A DNA stretch of 64,000 nt from Actinomadura violacea (lineage in GTDB: Bacteria; Actinomycetota; Actinomycetes; Streptosporangiales; Streptosporangiaceae): contig NZ_JAGEPF010000035.1 of assembly GCF_017573465.1 (NCBI RefSeq), positions 1-64,000 of the forward strand. Direction: 5' to 3'. Below the pieces are notes generated by a model. It did not search any database, was not told the DNA's origin, and was given only the letters and a program-made list of their open reading frames with translations. The translations under genes and the position numbers were made by a program. Within the stretch, counting starts at the first letter, position 1; each line of letters opens with the position of its first letter. This document shows, piece after piece, positions 52,127-60,559 of this stretch.

Positions 52127-54774
52127 TGCGCCGAGCCCTGCATGCCGGTCCGTGGCTCCGGCTGGCCCGGACGCAGTGGGCGCCGCTCGCGGCGCTCGCC
52201 GTGCTGACGCTGCTCACCGCGGTGCTGGCGGTCGCCGTCCCGGCGGCCACCGCCGCCGGCTACGACCGCGACGCCGCGGCCACCGTCGGCACCGACTCCG
52301 ATCTGAAGGTCGTCGGGCAGGCCAAGGGCGCCGGCGCCACCAGCGCCGTCCCGAACGAGGGGGCGCTCACCGCCAACGCGTTCACCTGGCAGCAGCTCCT
52401 GCCGGGCGTGCTGCGCAACGTCACGGGACCGCCCGAGCCCTCCGTCACCACCTCCGGCGCGATGGGGGTGGCCGGGGAGTTCCCCGAGCCGCGGGAGATG
52501 AACTTCGACTGGGAGCCGGGCGCCGGGCAGCGCGTCGAGATCGTCTCCGGCCGCCCCGCGGTGAACCGGCCGTCCCTGAACCCCGGGAGCGCCGGCAAGG
52601 AGATCCAGGTGATCGTCGCCGAGCGGTTCGCGACCGCCATGGGCTACAAGGCCGGCACCCGGCTGACCCTCCTCGAGGACGGCGTCCCGGCCCCGCCGGT
52701 GCACGTCCGGATCAGCGGGCTGTACGCCCCGGTGAACCCCCGCGACGCGTACTGGCGGTCCCGCGTCACGCTGCTGCAGTCCACCGAGCGGGTCATCGAC
52801 AGGGAGGGCACCAAGGCCGCCTTCGGCACCGCGCTGACCGACAACGGCGGCTACACCATGCTCGCCGGCGACGCCTCCCGGAGCTTCACCTTCACCTGGC
52901 GGTTCCCGGTGCGGACCGGCTCGGTCGACACCGGCCGGGCCCGCACCATCGCGGGCGACCTCGACTCCTACCGCGCCGCCGTGCAGGGGCACGCCGGGCT
53001 GTTCGCCTGCACCGTGGACACCCCGCTGGAAGGGCAGCTGAGCGCCTTCCTCGGCCGGCTGCGCACCGCCCAGTCCGTCCTCGGGATGGCGCTGGCCGGG
53101 CTCCTCGCCGTCGCCGCCGGGGTGCTGCTCCTCGCCTGCGGGCTGCTCGCCGAACGGCTCCGGCCCGTCCTCGGCACGATGCGCGCGCGCGGCGCGTCGC
53201 TCCGCCAGCTGGCGGGATACGCCGGCGGCCTCACCGCCCTCGCCGTCGTCCCCGCCGCGGCTGCGGGCTGCGGCGCAGGACTCCTCCTGGACACCGGGCC
53301 GCCCCAACGCACCTCGTTGATCGCGATGATCGCGCTGGTCGTGCTCCTCCTCCTGCTGTCCGGCGCCGCGGTGCTGCGCGAGCGCGGCGGCGGCCTCGGC
53401 TCCGCCGGCGGCGCCCGCGCCGACCTCACCGCCGCCCGCCCGTCCGCGCGCCGCCTCGTCCTCGACGTGCTGCTGGTCGTCGTCGCCGTCGCCGGCGTCC
53501 TGGTGCTGCGGCAGCGCGGCCAGGCGTCCGGCAACGACCCGCTCGTCGCCGCCGTCCCGGTGCTGCTCGGCGCCGCGCTCGGCATGCTCGTCCTGCGCGG
53601 CTACCCCTACCTGCTGCGCGCCGCGGGGCCGCTGCTGCGCCGCGGCCGCGGCGCCGTCTGGTTCGTCGGCCTCGCGCGCGCCTCCCGGCAGAGCGTGATC
53701 GGCGCGCTGCCGCTGGTCATCCTGCTGCTCGCCGCCGCCGTCGCCGGGTTCAGCGCCACCGTCGACGCGGCGCTGCGGCACGGGCAGGTCCGCGCCTCCT
53801 ACAGCGTCGTCGGCGGCGACGTCCGCATCGCCTCCACCGGCCTGGACCCGAGCGTCGTCGCCAAGGCGCGCGCGGTGAAGGGCGTCACCGCGGTGGTGCC
53901 CGCCCGGGCCGTCCAGCAGGTCACCGGTCCGGGCGAGCCCGCGCCGATCATCGCCGTCGGCATCGATCTCGACGCCTACCGCAAGGCGTTCCCCGGGGTG
54001 CCCGACGTCCCGGACGCCTCCAACGGGCAGATCGTCTCGCCGGGCGCCGCCGGGATCCTCGAGTCGGGGAACAAGACGGTCACCCTGAGCAGCCACTTTG
54101 TCGACCCGTTCCCGTTCCGGCCGACAGGGAAGACCGACCGGTTCCCCGGCGTGGACCCCGGGGCCGCCTTCGTCGTCGTCCCGTACAAGACGTTCGGATC
54201 GTCCAACTTCCCGACGGAGCTGTTCGTCCGCGGCGACCACATCGACGTCACCGCGCTCCGCAAGGTGCTCGACGAGGCCGCGCCGAAGGGCGCCGCCAGG
54301 GACGTGCAGATACGCCGGGACGTCCTGCACGGCATGACCGAGGTCCCGATGGTCCACCTCGTGCACCGCACGTTCCGGAACGCGGCGCTGATCGGCGGCG
54401 TATTCGGGCTGCTCGCCGTGCTCCTCGTCCTGGTGGTCGGCGCCCGCGCGCGCGGGCGGACCGTCGCGCACCTGCGCGTCCTCGGTCTCAACCGGCGGCA
54501 GAGCCGCGTGCTCGCGCTCGTCGAGATCACGCCTGTGCTGCTGTGCGCGGTCGCGGCGGGCTGGGTCCTCGGGCTGCTGCTGCCCGAGATCACGGGCCCG
54601 GTCGTCGACCTGCGCTCCTACACCTCCGGCTTCACCGCGACCGGCCACACGCCCGGCCTCGCCGCGGTGCTGGGCCTGCTGGCCGCGCTGCTGCTCGCCG
54701 GCGCGGCGGCCCTCGCCGTCGACCGCGCCTTCGACCGCCCGGACCTGGGCGACGTCCTGAGAACGGGGGACTGA
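52123..54774 (+). CDS. Large FtsX/MacB-type ABC transporter permease (2)
   Basis: An 883-residue permease of the same class. An N-terminal transmembrane segment (about 20-43) and an external domain of about 250 residues are followed by transmembrane clusters near 310-500 and 535-560. After a second external domain come the last helices with the FtsX motif (VAHLRVLGLNRRQSRVLALVE). Its ATGATG start overlaps the stop of the first permease, with GGGGGAGG upstream, so the two are coupled and probably form a heterodimer. The two ATPase genes follow. Confidence 0.9.
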   Translation: MMRRALHAGPWLRLARTQWAPLAALAVLTLLTAVLAVAVPAATAAGYDRDAAATVGTDSDLKVVGQAKGAGATSAVPNEGALTANAFTWQQLLPGVLRNVTGPPEPSVTTSGAMGVAGEFPEPREMNFDWEPGAGQRVEIVSGRPAVNRPSLNPGSAGKEIQVIVAERFATAMGYKAGTRLTLLEDGVPAPPVHVRISGLYAPVNPRDAYWRSRVTLLQSTERVIDREGTKAAFGTALTDNGGYTMLAGDASRSFTFTWRFPVRTGSVDTGRARTIAGDLDSYRAAVQGHAGLFACTVDTPLEGQLSAFLGRLRTAQSVLGMALAGLLAVAAGVLLLACGLLAERLRPVLGTMRARGASLRQLAGYAGGLTALAVVPAAAAGCGAGLLLDTGPPQRTSLIAMIALVVLLLLLSGAAVLRERGGGLGSAGGARADLTAARPSARRLVLDVLLVVVAVAGVLVLRQRGQASGNDPLVAAVPVLLGAALGMLVLRGYPYLLRAAGPLLRRGRGAVWFVGLARASRQSVIGALPLVILLLAAAVAGFSATVDAALRHGQVRASYSVVGGDVRIASTGLDPSVVAKARAVKGVTAVVPARAVQQVTGPGEPAPIIAVGIDLDAYRKAFPGVPDVPDASNGQIVSPGAAGILESGNKTVTLSSHFVDPFPFRPTGKTDRFPGVDPGAAFVVVPYKTFGSSNFPTELFVRGDHIDVTALRKVLDEAAPKGAARDVQIRRDVLHGMTEVPMVHLVHRTFRNAALIGGVFGLLAVLLVLVVGARARGRTVAHLRVLGLNRRQSRVLALVEITPVLLCAVAAGWVLGLLLPEITGPVVDLRSYTSGFTATGHTPGLAAVLGLLAALLLAGAAALAVDRAFDRPDLGDVLRTGD

Positions 54775-54797
54775 AAATGAGCGGAGCGAACCGGGCG

Positions 54798-54818
54798 GCG
54801 CGGGGGCCGTGCCCCCGC
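54798..54818. other. Hairpin and 20-codon leader frame before the first ATPase gene
   Basis: Between the second permease and the ATPase gene is a GC hairpin (GCGGGGGC / GCCCCCGC with a short loop). A 20-codon frame starting at ATG 54778 (MSGANRAARGP...) ends at the TAG that overlaps the GTG start of the ATPase gene at 54833. It may couple translation across the gap or be chance. Confidence 0.35.
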
Positions 54819-54832
54819 AGGGAGGCGGAGCC

Positions 54833-55768
54833 GTGGTAGACGCACCGGACCTGGCCGAACTCGAACGCCGCGCCGTCGAACGCGGCCCCGCCTACGGCGA
54901 GGGCGCGCACATCGTCTGCGACAACCTCGTGCGCATCTACAAGAGCGAGGGCATCGAGGTCGTCGCGCTGCAGGGCCTGGACCTGCTCGTCGACCCCGGC
55001 GAGCTGATCGCCATCGTCGGCGCGTCCGGCTCCGGCAAGTCCACGCTGCTGAACATCCTGTCCGGGCTGGACGTGCCGACCGCCGGCGTCGCCCGCGTCG
55101 CCGGGTCCGACCTGCTCACCATGTCGTCCAAGGAGCGGCTCGCGTTCCGCCGCGAGCAGGTCGGGTTCATCTGGCAGCAGACGTCCCGGAACCTGCTGCC
55201 GTACCTGACCGCCGTGCAGAACGTCGAGCTGCCGATGCGGTTCGCGGGCCGGTCGCGGCGCGAGCGCGCCACCCGCGCCGCCGACCTGCTCGGCATGCTC
55301 GGCGTCGGCGACTGCGCGGGCCGCCGCCCCGCCGAGCTGTCCGGCGGGCAGCAGCAGCGGATCGCGATCGCCGTCGCGGTCGCCAACGAGCCGCACGTCG
55401 TGCTCGCCGACGAGCCGACCGGCGAGCTCGACACCGGCACCGCCGCCGAGGTGTTCGCCGCGTTCCGCCGCGTCAACCAGGAGTTCGGCACCACCGCGGT
55501 GATCGTCACGCACGACGCCGGGGTGTCCGAGCGGGTCGACCGCACCGTCGGGATCCGCGACGGCCGCACCAGCAGCGAGGTCCGCCGCCGCGACGAGTCC
55601 GACGGCACCCGCACCGCCGAGGAGTACGCGGTGCTCGACCGGGTCGGCCGCGTCCAGCTGCCGCGCGGCTTCACTCAGGCGCTCGACATGCGCGACCGGG
55701 TACGGCTGGCGCTGGAGGACGACCACGTCGGCGTCTGGCCCGACCGGCCCCGCGAGGAGGGCGAATGA
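54833..55768 (+). CDS. ABC transporter ATP-binding protein (MacB/LolD-type, 1)
   Basis: A 311-residue ATPase. Walker A GASGSGKST (about 60), signature LSGGQQQRIAIA, Walker B VVLADEPTGELD and switch VTHDAG are intact. An N-terminal extension of about 25 residues and a C-terminal tail of about 75 residues exceed the usual 230-residue LolD size. The GTG start lies seven bases after GGAGG. Its end overlaps the next ATPase gene (ATGA). Confidence 0.94.
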   Translation: MVDAPDLAELERRAVERGPAYGEGAHIVCDNLVRIYKSEGIEVVALQGLDLLVDPGELIAIVGASGSGKSTLLNILSGLDVPTAGVARVAGSDLLTMSSKERLAFRREQVGFIWQQTSRNLLPYLTAVQNVELPMRFAGRSRRERATRAADLLGMLGVGDCAGRRPAELSGGQQQRIAIAVAVANEPHVVLADEPTGELDTGTAAEVFAAFRRVNQEFGTTAVIVTHDAGVSERVDRTVGIRDGRTSSEVRRRDESDGTRTAEEYAVLDRVGRVQLPRGFTQALDMRDRVRLALEDDHVGVWPDRPREEGE

Positions 55769-56487
55769 CCGAGCCGATGACGGAGCCGACGACCGGGCCG
55801 ATGGTCGTCGTCGACGACCTGGTCCGCACCTACCGCACCGGGAAGGTCGAGGTGCCCGCGCTGCGCGGCGCCTCGTTCTCCCTGGCGCCCGGCGAGCTCG
55901 TCGCGATCAAGGGCCGGTCCGGGTCCGGCAAGACGACGCTGCTGAACCTGATCGGCGGCCTGGACACCGCCGACGGCGGCACCGTCCGGGTGGACGGCCG
56001 GGAGATCGGCGCCCTGTCCGAGGACGAGCTGCTCGTGCTGCGCCGCGACGACATCGGGTTCGTGTTCCAGTCGCACGGCCTGATCCCGGTGCTGTCGGCC
56101 GCGGAGAACGTCGAGGTGCCGCTGCGGCTGACCCGGACCGCGCCGGCCGAGCGGGACGAGCGCGTCCGCGTGCTGCTCGCGCTCGTCGGGCTCGCCGAGC
56201 ACGCCGCGCAGCGCCCCTACGAGCTGTCGGGCGGGCAGCGGCAGCGCGTCGCGATCGCCCGCGCGCTCGCGAACCGGCCGCGGCTGCTGCTCGCCGACGA
56301 GCCGACCGGGCAGCTCGACTCCGAGACAGCCGCCGCGATCATGCCGCTGCTGCGCGCGATCGTCGCGGGGGAGGGCGTCACCGTGCTGGTCGCGACGCAC
56401 GACCAGGCGCTGCTGTCGGAGGCCGACCGGGTGCTGCACCTGGAGGACGGCAAGATCACCGAAGCGGCGGTGCCGGCGGCGGGCTGA
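55765..56487 (+). CDS. ABC transporter ATP-binding protein (MacB/LolD-type, 2)
   Basis: A 240-residue ATPase with all motifs: Walker A GRSGSGKTT, signature LSGGQRQRVAIA, Walker B LLLADEPTGQLD, H-loop ATHDQALLSE. It begins at an ATG overlapping the stop of the first ATPase. One ATPase per permease suggests a heterotetrameric transporter. It is the last gene of the operon; the next gene begins 97 bases on. Confidence 0.94.
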   Translation: MTEPMTEPTTGPMVVVDDLVRTYRTGKVEVPALRGASFSLAPGELVAIKGRSGSGKTTLLNLIGGLDTADGGTVRVDGREIGALSEDELLVLRRDDIGFVFQSHGLIPVLSAAENVEVPLRLTRTAPAERDERVRVLLALVGLAEHAAQRPYELSGGQRQRVAIARALANRPRLLLADEPTGQLDSETAAAIMPLLRAIVAGEGVTVLVATHDQALLSEADRVLHLEDGKITEAAVPAAG

Positions 56488-56583
56488 GGAGAGCCGGAAC
56501 CCGCGGCCGGGCGGCGTGTCCGGCCGGTTGCCGCGGACGGCGCCTGGGCATGATCCCGGGGGAGTCGGGACGGGAGGTGCGGC

Positions 56584-57795
56584 GTGGCGGCCGTGGTGCT
56601 GGTGGGGACGCTCGATACCAAGGGCGCGGAGTACGGATGGCTGCGCGACCGGATCCGGGAGCTGGGCTGCGACGTCGTCCTGGTGGACGCCGGGGTCGGC
56701 GAGTCCGCCGTCGCGGCGGACGTGCCCGCGGAGCGGGTCGCGGAGGCCGGCGGCGCTTCGCTCGCCGCGCTGCGCGACGCCGGCGACCGGGGCGCGGCCG
56801 TCGCCGCGATGGGGGAGGGCGCGGCGGTCGTCCTCGCCGAACTGGTCGCGCGGGGACGGGCCGACGCGGTCCTCGCCGTCGGCGGGAGCGGCGGGTCGTC
56901 GATCGCGGCGCGCGCCGTCCGGGACCTGCCGATCGGGCTGCCGAAGCTGATCGTGTCGACGATGGCCGCCGGGGACGTGGCGCCGTACGTCGGCGCGAAG
57001 GACGTCACGATGACCTACAGCGTCGTCGACATCGCGGGCGTGAACCGGGTGTCGCGGCTGATCCTCGGGAACGCGGCGGCAGCGGCGGCGGGGATGGCGC
57101 AGTCGCGCGCGCAGGAGCCGCAGGAGGCCGCCGACGAACGGCCGCTCGTGGCGGCGTCGATGTTCGGCGTGACGACCCCGGCGGTGGACGCGGCGCGCGA
57201 GCGGCTCGGCGAACTCGGCTACGAGGTGCTGGTCTTCCACGCGACCGGCGCGGGCGGGCGCGCGCTGGAGGGCCTCGTCGACAGCGGCCTCATCGCGGGC
57301 GTCCTCGACCTGACGACGACGGAACTGGCCGACGACCTCGTCGGCGGCGTCCTGTCGGCGGGCCCGGACCGGCTCACCGCGGCCGGACGGCACGGGATCC
57401 CGCAGGTCGTCGCGCCCGGCGCGCTCGACATGGTGAACTTCGGCCCGCGCGAGACCGTCCCGGAGAGGTTCGCGGACCGCAACCTGTACGTCCACAACCC
57501 GACCGTCACGCTGATGCGGACGACCCCGGACGAGATGGCGGAACTCGGGCGGCGCGTCGCGGCGAAGCTGTCCGCCGCGACCGGGCCGACCGTGCTGTTC
57601 CTGCCGCTCGGAGGGGTGTCGGCGCTCGACGCGCCCGGCATGCCGTTCCACGACCCGGACGCCGACGCCGCGTGCTTCGCCGCGATGGACGGCGCCGCCG
57701 AGACCGAGAGGCTGGACGTGAACATCAACGACCCGTCGTTCGGCCGCGCGATGGCCGACCGGCTGCACGAGCTGATCACAGGGGGAGCGCAGTGA
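56584..57795 (+). CDS. Tm-1-like ATP-binding domain protein (UPF0261)
   Basis: A 403-residue protein of the UPF0261 / Tm-1-like family. Characteristic segments: VVLVGTLDTKGAEYGWLRDR at the start, a Gly/Ser-rich loop VGGSGGSSIAARAVRDLP (about 100), and VAPGALDMVNFGPRETVPER with VHNPTVTLMRTT and FLPLGGVSALDAPG in the second half. The GTG start has GGGAGG six bases upstream. The stop overlaps the next gene (GTGA). In plants the same domain forms the N-terminal half of Tm-1, an inhibitor of tobamovirus RNA replication; the bacterial function is not known. Confidence 0.93.
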   Translation: MAAVVLVGTLDTKGAEYGWLRDRIRELGCDVVLVDAGVGESAVAADVPAERVAEAGGASLAALRDAGDRGAAVAAMGEGAAVVLAELVARGRADAVLAVGGSGGSSIAARAVRDLPIGLPKLIVSTMAAGDVAPYVGAKDVTMTYSVVDIAGVNRVSRLILGNAAAAAAGMAQSRAQEPQEAADERPLVAASMFGVTTPAVDAARERLGELGYEVLVFHATGAGGRALEGLVDSGLIAGVLDLTTTELADDLVGGVLSAGPDRLTAAGRHGIPQVVAPGALDMVNFGPRETVPERFADRNLYVHNPTVTLMRTTPDEMAELGRRVAAKLSAATGPTVLFLPLGGVSALDAPGMPFHDPDADAACFAAMDGAAETERLDVNINDPSFGRAMADRLHELITGGAQ

Positions 57796-58613
57796 ACCGT
57801 TCGACCGTCCTGGAGCGCCTGCGCGCATCGGTCGCGCAGGGCAAGCCGGTGATCGGTGCCGGAGCGGGCACGGGCCTGTCCGCCAAGTGCGCGGAGGCCG
57901 GCGGCGTCGACCTGATCATCATCTACAACTCGGGCCGCTACCGGATGGCGGGCCGCGGCTCCCTCGCGGGCCTGCTGCCGTACGGGGACGCGAACCAGAT
58001 CGTCGTCGAGATGGCGTCCGAAGTGCTGCCCGTCGTGAAGGACACCCCGGTCCTCGCGGGCGTGTGCGGCACCGACCCGTTCCGGGTCATGCCCGTCTTC
58101 CTCGACCAGCTGAAGGCGATGGGGTTCGCCGGCGTGCAGAACTTCCCGACCGTGGGCCTCTACGACGGGGTGTTCCGGCAGAACCTCGAAGAGACCGGCA
58201 TGGGCTACGACCTCGAAGTGGAGATGGTCCGCCTCGCCCGCGAGCGCGACCTCGTCACCGCGCCCTACGTCTTCGACGAGGACTCGGCGCGCGCGATGGC
58301 GGAGGCCGGCGCCGACGTCCTCGTCCCGCACGTCGGGCTCACCACCAAGGGCAGCATCGGCGCCGGCACCGCCCTCACCCTGGACGAGGCGGTCGCGAAG
58401 GTGCAGGCCATGCGGGACGCGGCCGCCGCGGTCCGCGACGACGTGCTCGTCCTGTGCCACGGCGGCCCCATCGCCGAGCCGGACGACGCCGCCTACGTGC
58501 TGTCCCGCACCGACGGCGTCGTCGGCTTCTTCGGCGCCTCCTCGGTCGAACGGCTGCCGACCGAGCGGGCCATCACCGAGCAGGTGGCCGCCTTCAAGAA
58601 CCTGGAGATCTGA
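57792..58613 (+). CDS. TIM-barrel protein of the PEP-hydrolase family
   Basis: A 273-residue protein. The N-terminal helix and strand VIGAGAGTGLSAKCAEAGGVDLIIIYNSGRYRM, then GVCGTDPFRV, GVQNFPTVGLYDGVFRQNLEETGMG and VLVPHVGLTTKGSIGAGTAL match the family known as phosphoenolpyruvate hydrolase-like (PEP_hydrolase). It starts with GTG overlapping the previous stop. The same domain is the C-terminal half of plant Tm-1. A metabolic role, perhaps on a phosphorylated or C3 compound, is plausible but not shown. Confidence 0.92.
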   Translation: MNRSTVLERLRASVAQGKPVIGAGAGTGLSAKCAEAGGVDLIIIYNSGRYRMAGRGSLAGLLPYGDANQIVVEMASEVLPVVKDTPVLAGVCGTDPFRVMPVFLDQLKAMGFAGVQNFPTVGLYDGVFRQNLEETGMGYDLEVEMVRLARERDLVTAPYVFDEDSARAMAEAGADVLVPHVGLTTKGSIGAGTALTLDEAVAKVQAMRDAAAAVRDDVLVLCHGGPIAEPDDAAYVLSRTDGVVGFFGASSVERLPTERAITEQVAAFKNLEI

Positions 58614-59021
58614 ATGCACGTGACTCCCGGCGACGTGACCACGATGACCTTCGACTGGGGCTCGATCAAGTGGTTCGTCACCCCCTCCAGCGTCCAGGGC
58701 GCGGGCAGCACCCTCGGCGAGGTGATCGTCAACCCGGGCAAGGGGCACGCGCGGCACAACCACCCGAACGCCGAGGAGGTCATCTACGTGATCTCCGGTG
58801 AGGCGGAGCAGATGGTGGACGACGGCGAGCCGTTCACAATCCGCGAGGGCGACGCCGTCCACATCCCGAAGGGCGCGTGGCACTCCACCTACAACGCGAC
58901 GTGGCGGCCGCTGCGGCTGATCGTCACGTACACGCCGGGCGGTGAGGAGAAGGCCCTCGAAGGCGCCCCCGACTTCTGCCTCCACGAGGCCGGGGCCGTC
59001 CCGGAGTGGCGCCAGGCCTGA
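58614..59021 (+). CDS. Cupin-domain protein
   Basis: A 135-residue single cupin. Motif 1 contains GHARHNHPNAEEVIYVISG with candidate metal ligands (two His, Glu); motif 2 contains IPKGAWHSTYN with the last His. Its ATG directly follows the stop of the TIM-barrel gene (zero spacing), so it is the third gene of the operon. In this context it may be a small isomerase or dioxygenase acting on the same compound. Confidence 0.93.
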   Translation: MHVTPGDVTTMTFDWGSIKWFVTPSSVQGAGSTLGEVIVNPGKGHARHNHPNAEEVIYVISGEAEQMVDDGEPFTIREGDAVHIPKGAWHSTYNATWRPLRLIVTYTPGGEEKALEGAPDFCLHEAGAVPEWRQA

Positions 59022-59036
59022 ACCGTCCCTCTGCCG

Positions 59037-59687
59037 CTACTCGTCGCCGAAGGAGCAGTCCGGCGGGTTGTCCGGCGGCTGGAACTGGCCGGTGGGGATG
59101 TCCATCGGTGCCGCCTTGACGGTGTAGCCCTTCAGCCACCGTCCGTCCGGACCCGCACTGGCCGGGCTGAACGGTGCCGGGCCGCCGCCCATCTGCTGGC
59201 ACTGCGGATACACCAGCCCCCACGAGAAGCCCATCCGGTCGTATCGGTGGCCGCGCGGCGACTGGTAGAAGGTCAGGTTCGCCCGCTTCTGGTTCGGCGG
59301 GATGCCGTGCTCGTCGTCCTGCCGGATGCCCGACACGACCGCCACCGGCCCCGACGCCATCAGGTAGTCGACCTTGATCGTCCCCCAGTGGTGCGTGGAC
59401 GGCCCGCCCGGCGCGTCCGGAGCGAAATGGTCGAACCGGACCATCCCGCGGGCGTCGCCCATCACCATCTTGCCGTCGACGAACTTCCACGGCCCGCCGT
59501 GCGCGTCCACGATGAACCGCCGGTAGGGGGTCTGCGGATCGCCGGGGTACTTCAGCCAGGCGTCGCCGGTGACGTGCGACTCCTTGAGGGCCGGCCTGCC
59601 GCTCTCCTGCGCCATCGCCGTCCCGCCGCCGAGCGCGCCGCCCGCCACGAGGGCGGCGGCCGCGACCGCGATCTTCCGCTGCGACAT
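59037..59687 (-). CDS. Secreted hypothetical protein
   Basis: A 216-residue protein with a signal peptide (MSQRKIAVAAAALVAGGALGG, cleavage probably after AMA-Q near residue 27). The mature part contains TGDAWLKYPGDPQTPYRRFI, DARGMVRFDHFAP, STHHWGTIKVDYLMASGPVA and a Pro/Gly-rich tail with two cysteines (YPQCQQM and PPDCSFG) that could pair. GGGAG lies seven bases before the ATG. I know no function; proteins of this look occur in other actinomycetes. Confidence 0.85.
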   Translation of the reverse strand: MSQRKIAVAAAALVAGGALGGGTAMAQESGRPALKESHVTGDAWLKYPGDPQTPYRRFIVDAHGGPWKFVDGKMVMGDARGMVRFDHFAPDAPGGPSTHHWGTIKVDYLMASGPVAVVSGIRQDDEHGIPPNQKRANLTFYQSPRGHRYDRMGFSWGLVYPQCQQMGGGPAPFSPASAGPDGRWLKGYTVKAAPMDIPTGQFQPPDNPPDCSFGDE

Positions 59688-59820
59688 GTGGGGTCTCCCT
59701 TCGCCGCGGGCGCCCGTCGCCCGCGTCCCCAACGTCGCAGCCGCCGTGGGCCCCGAGCCTCCCCCGCGTGGCCGAAGCCGCTGCCCCTCAGGGGCCGTCC
59801 CGCCTCCCCCGCGCGAGGGG

Positions 59821-60201
59821 TCAGTGGACCTTGCCGCGGACGTAGACCCAGGCGCCGTCATGCCGGACGAACCGGCTGACCTCGTGCAACACCCCGTCCT
59901 GCCCACCGGCTGTGTAGTGCGCGCGGAACTCCACGACGCCCTTGGCGTCGTCCGGCCCGCCGTCCTCGGTGCGGACGATCTCCAGCCGCGTCCACCGCAT
60001 CGCGGGGTCGGGTTCGACGCGGTCCGGGCGGGTCGCGGGATGCCAGCTCCGCAGCAGGTAGTCCTCGTCCTGGACGGCGAACGCGCTGAACCGCGACCGC
60101 ATCAGCTCCTCGGCCGTCCGCGCCTCCGCCTCGCCCCGGTGCAGCCGCCCGCAGCACTCCCCGTACGGGGTCCCGGTTCCGCACGGGCACTTCTTCGCCA
60201 T
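59821..60201 (-). CDS. YchJ-family protein with SEC-C metal-binding motif
   Basis: A 126-residue protein. Residues 5-20 hold the SEC-C type zinc site (CPCGTGTPYGECCGRLH). The YchJ (UPF0225) region follows: AEELMRSRFSAFAVQDEDYLL, SWHPATRP, and VEFRAHYTAGG with an SRFVRHDGAWVYVRG ending, a nuclear transport factor 2-like fold. The cellular role is unknown. Confidence 0.93.
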   Translation of the reverse strand: MAKKCPCGTGTPYGECCGRLHRGEAEARTAEELMRSRFSAFAVQDEDYLLRSWHPATRPDRVEPDPAMRWTRLEIVRTEDGGPDDAKGVVEFRAHYTAGGQDGVLHEVSRFVRHDGAWVYVRGKVH

Positions 60202-60276
60202 GCCGCGATTCTCCCGCAGGGACGGCCCGCGCCTGACATGCGGCTATTCCCCCTTCTAGCGGGTAAAGGGACGAAC

Positions 60277-60492
60277 ATGCATGAACAGCATGAAGACGAC
60301 CTCGTCGAGTCGCAGGGGGTGAACGCCGGCGGTCCCGTGGACGCCCCGCCGTCCGGCGCGAAGCCGGAAGGCCCCGCCCCCGAGCCGCCGGACGAGCCGC
60401 TCACCGCCGGGACGCTCGACGACGAGATGGTCGGGCTCCCGTACCAGAAGCCCGGCTACCCCGGCCAGCAGCGCTCCATCGACACCAGCTGA
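60277..60492 (+). CDS. Small acidic protein (71 aa)
   Basis: A short protein MHEQHEDDLVESQGVNAGG that is rich in Pro, Gly, Asp and Glu and ends with GLPYQKPGYPGQQRSIDTS. AAAGGG precedes the ATG by six bases. It seems unstructured. No family recognised; no partner gene nearby. Confidence 0.6.
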   Translation: MHEQHEDDLVESQGVNAGGPVDAPPSGAKPEGPAPEPPDEPLTAGTLDDEMVGLPYQKPGYPGQQRSIDTS

Positions 60493-60559
60493 ACCGGCCG
60501 CGGCCGGCGGGGCGCCCGATCGTGCCGGACGCCCGCGCCGGCCGGTGCCGCCACCCGGG

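Noticed and set aside
51040..54648. 1202-codon minus-strand frame opposite the FtsX permeases
   Set aside because: Extremely Arg/Gly/Glu-rich low-complexity translation; the plus strand encodes clear membrane proteins with coupled starts.
48682..54774. One 2030-codon frame that seems to be a giant protein
   Set aside because: Only the part from 52123 is the real second permease; the upstream part is an out-of-frame reading of the first permease gene.
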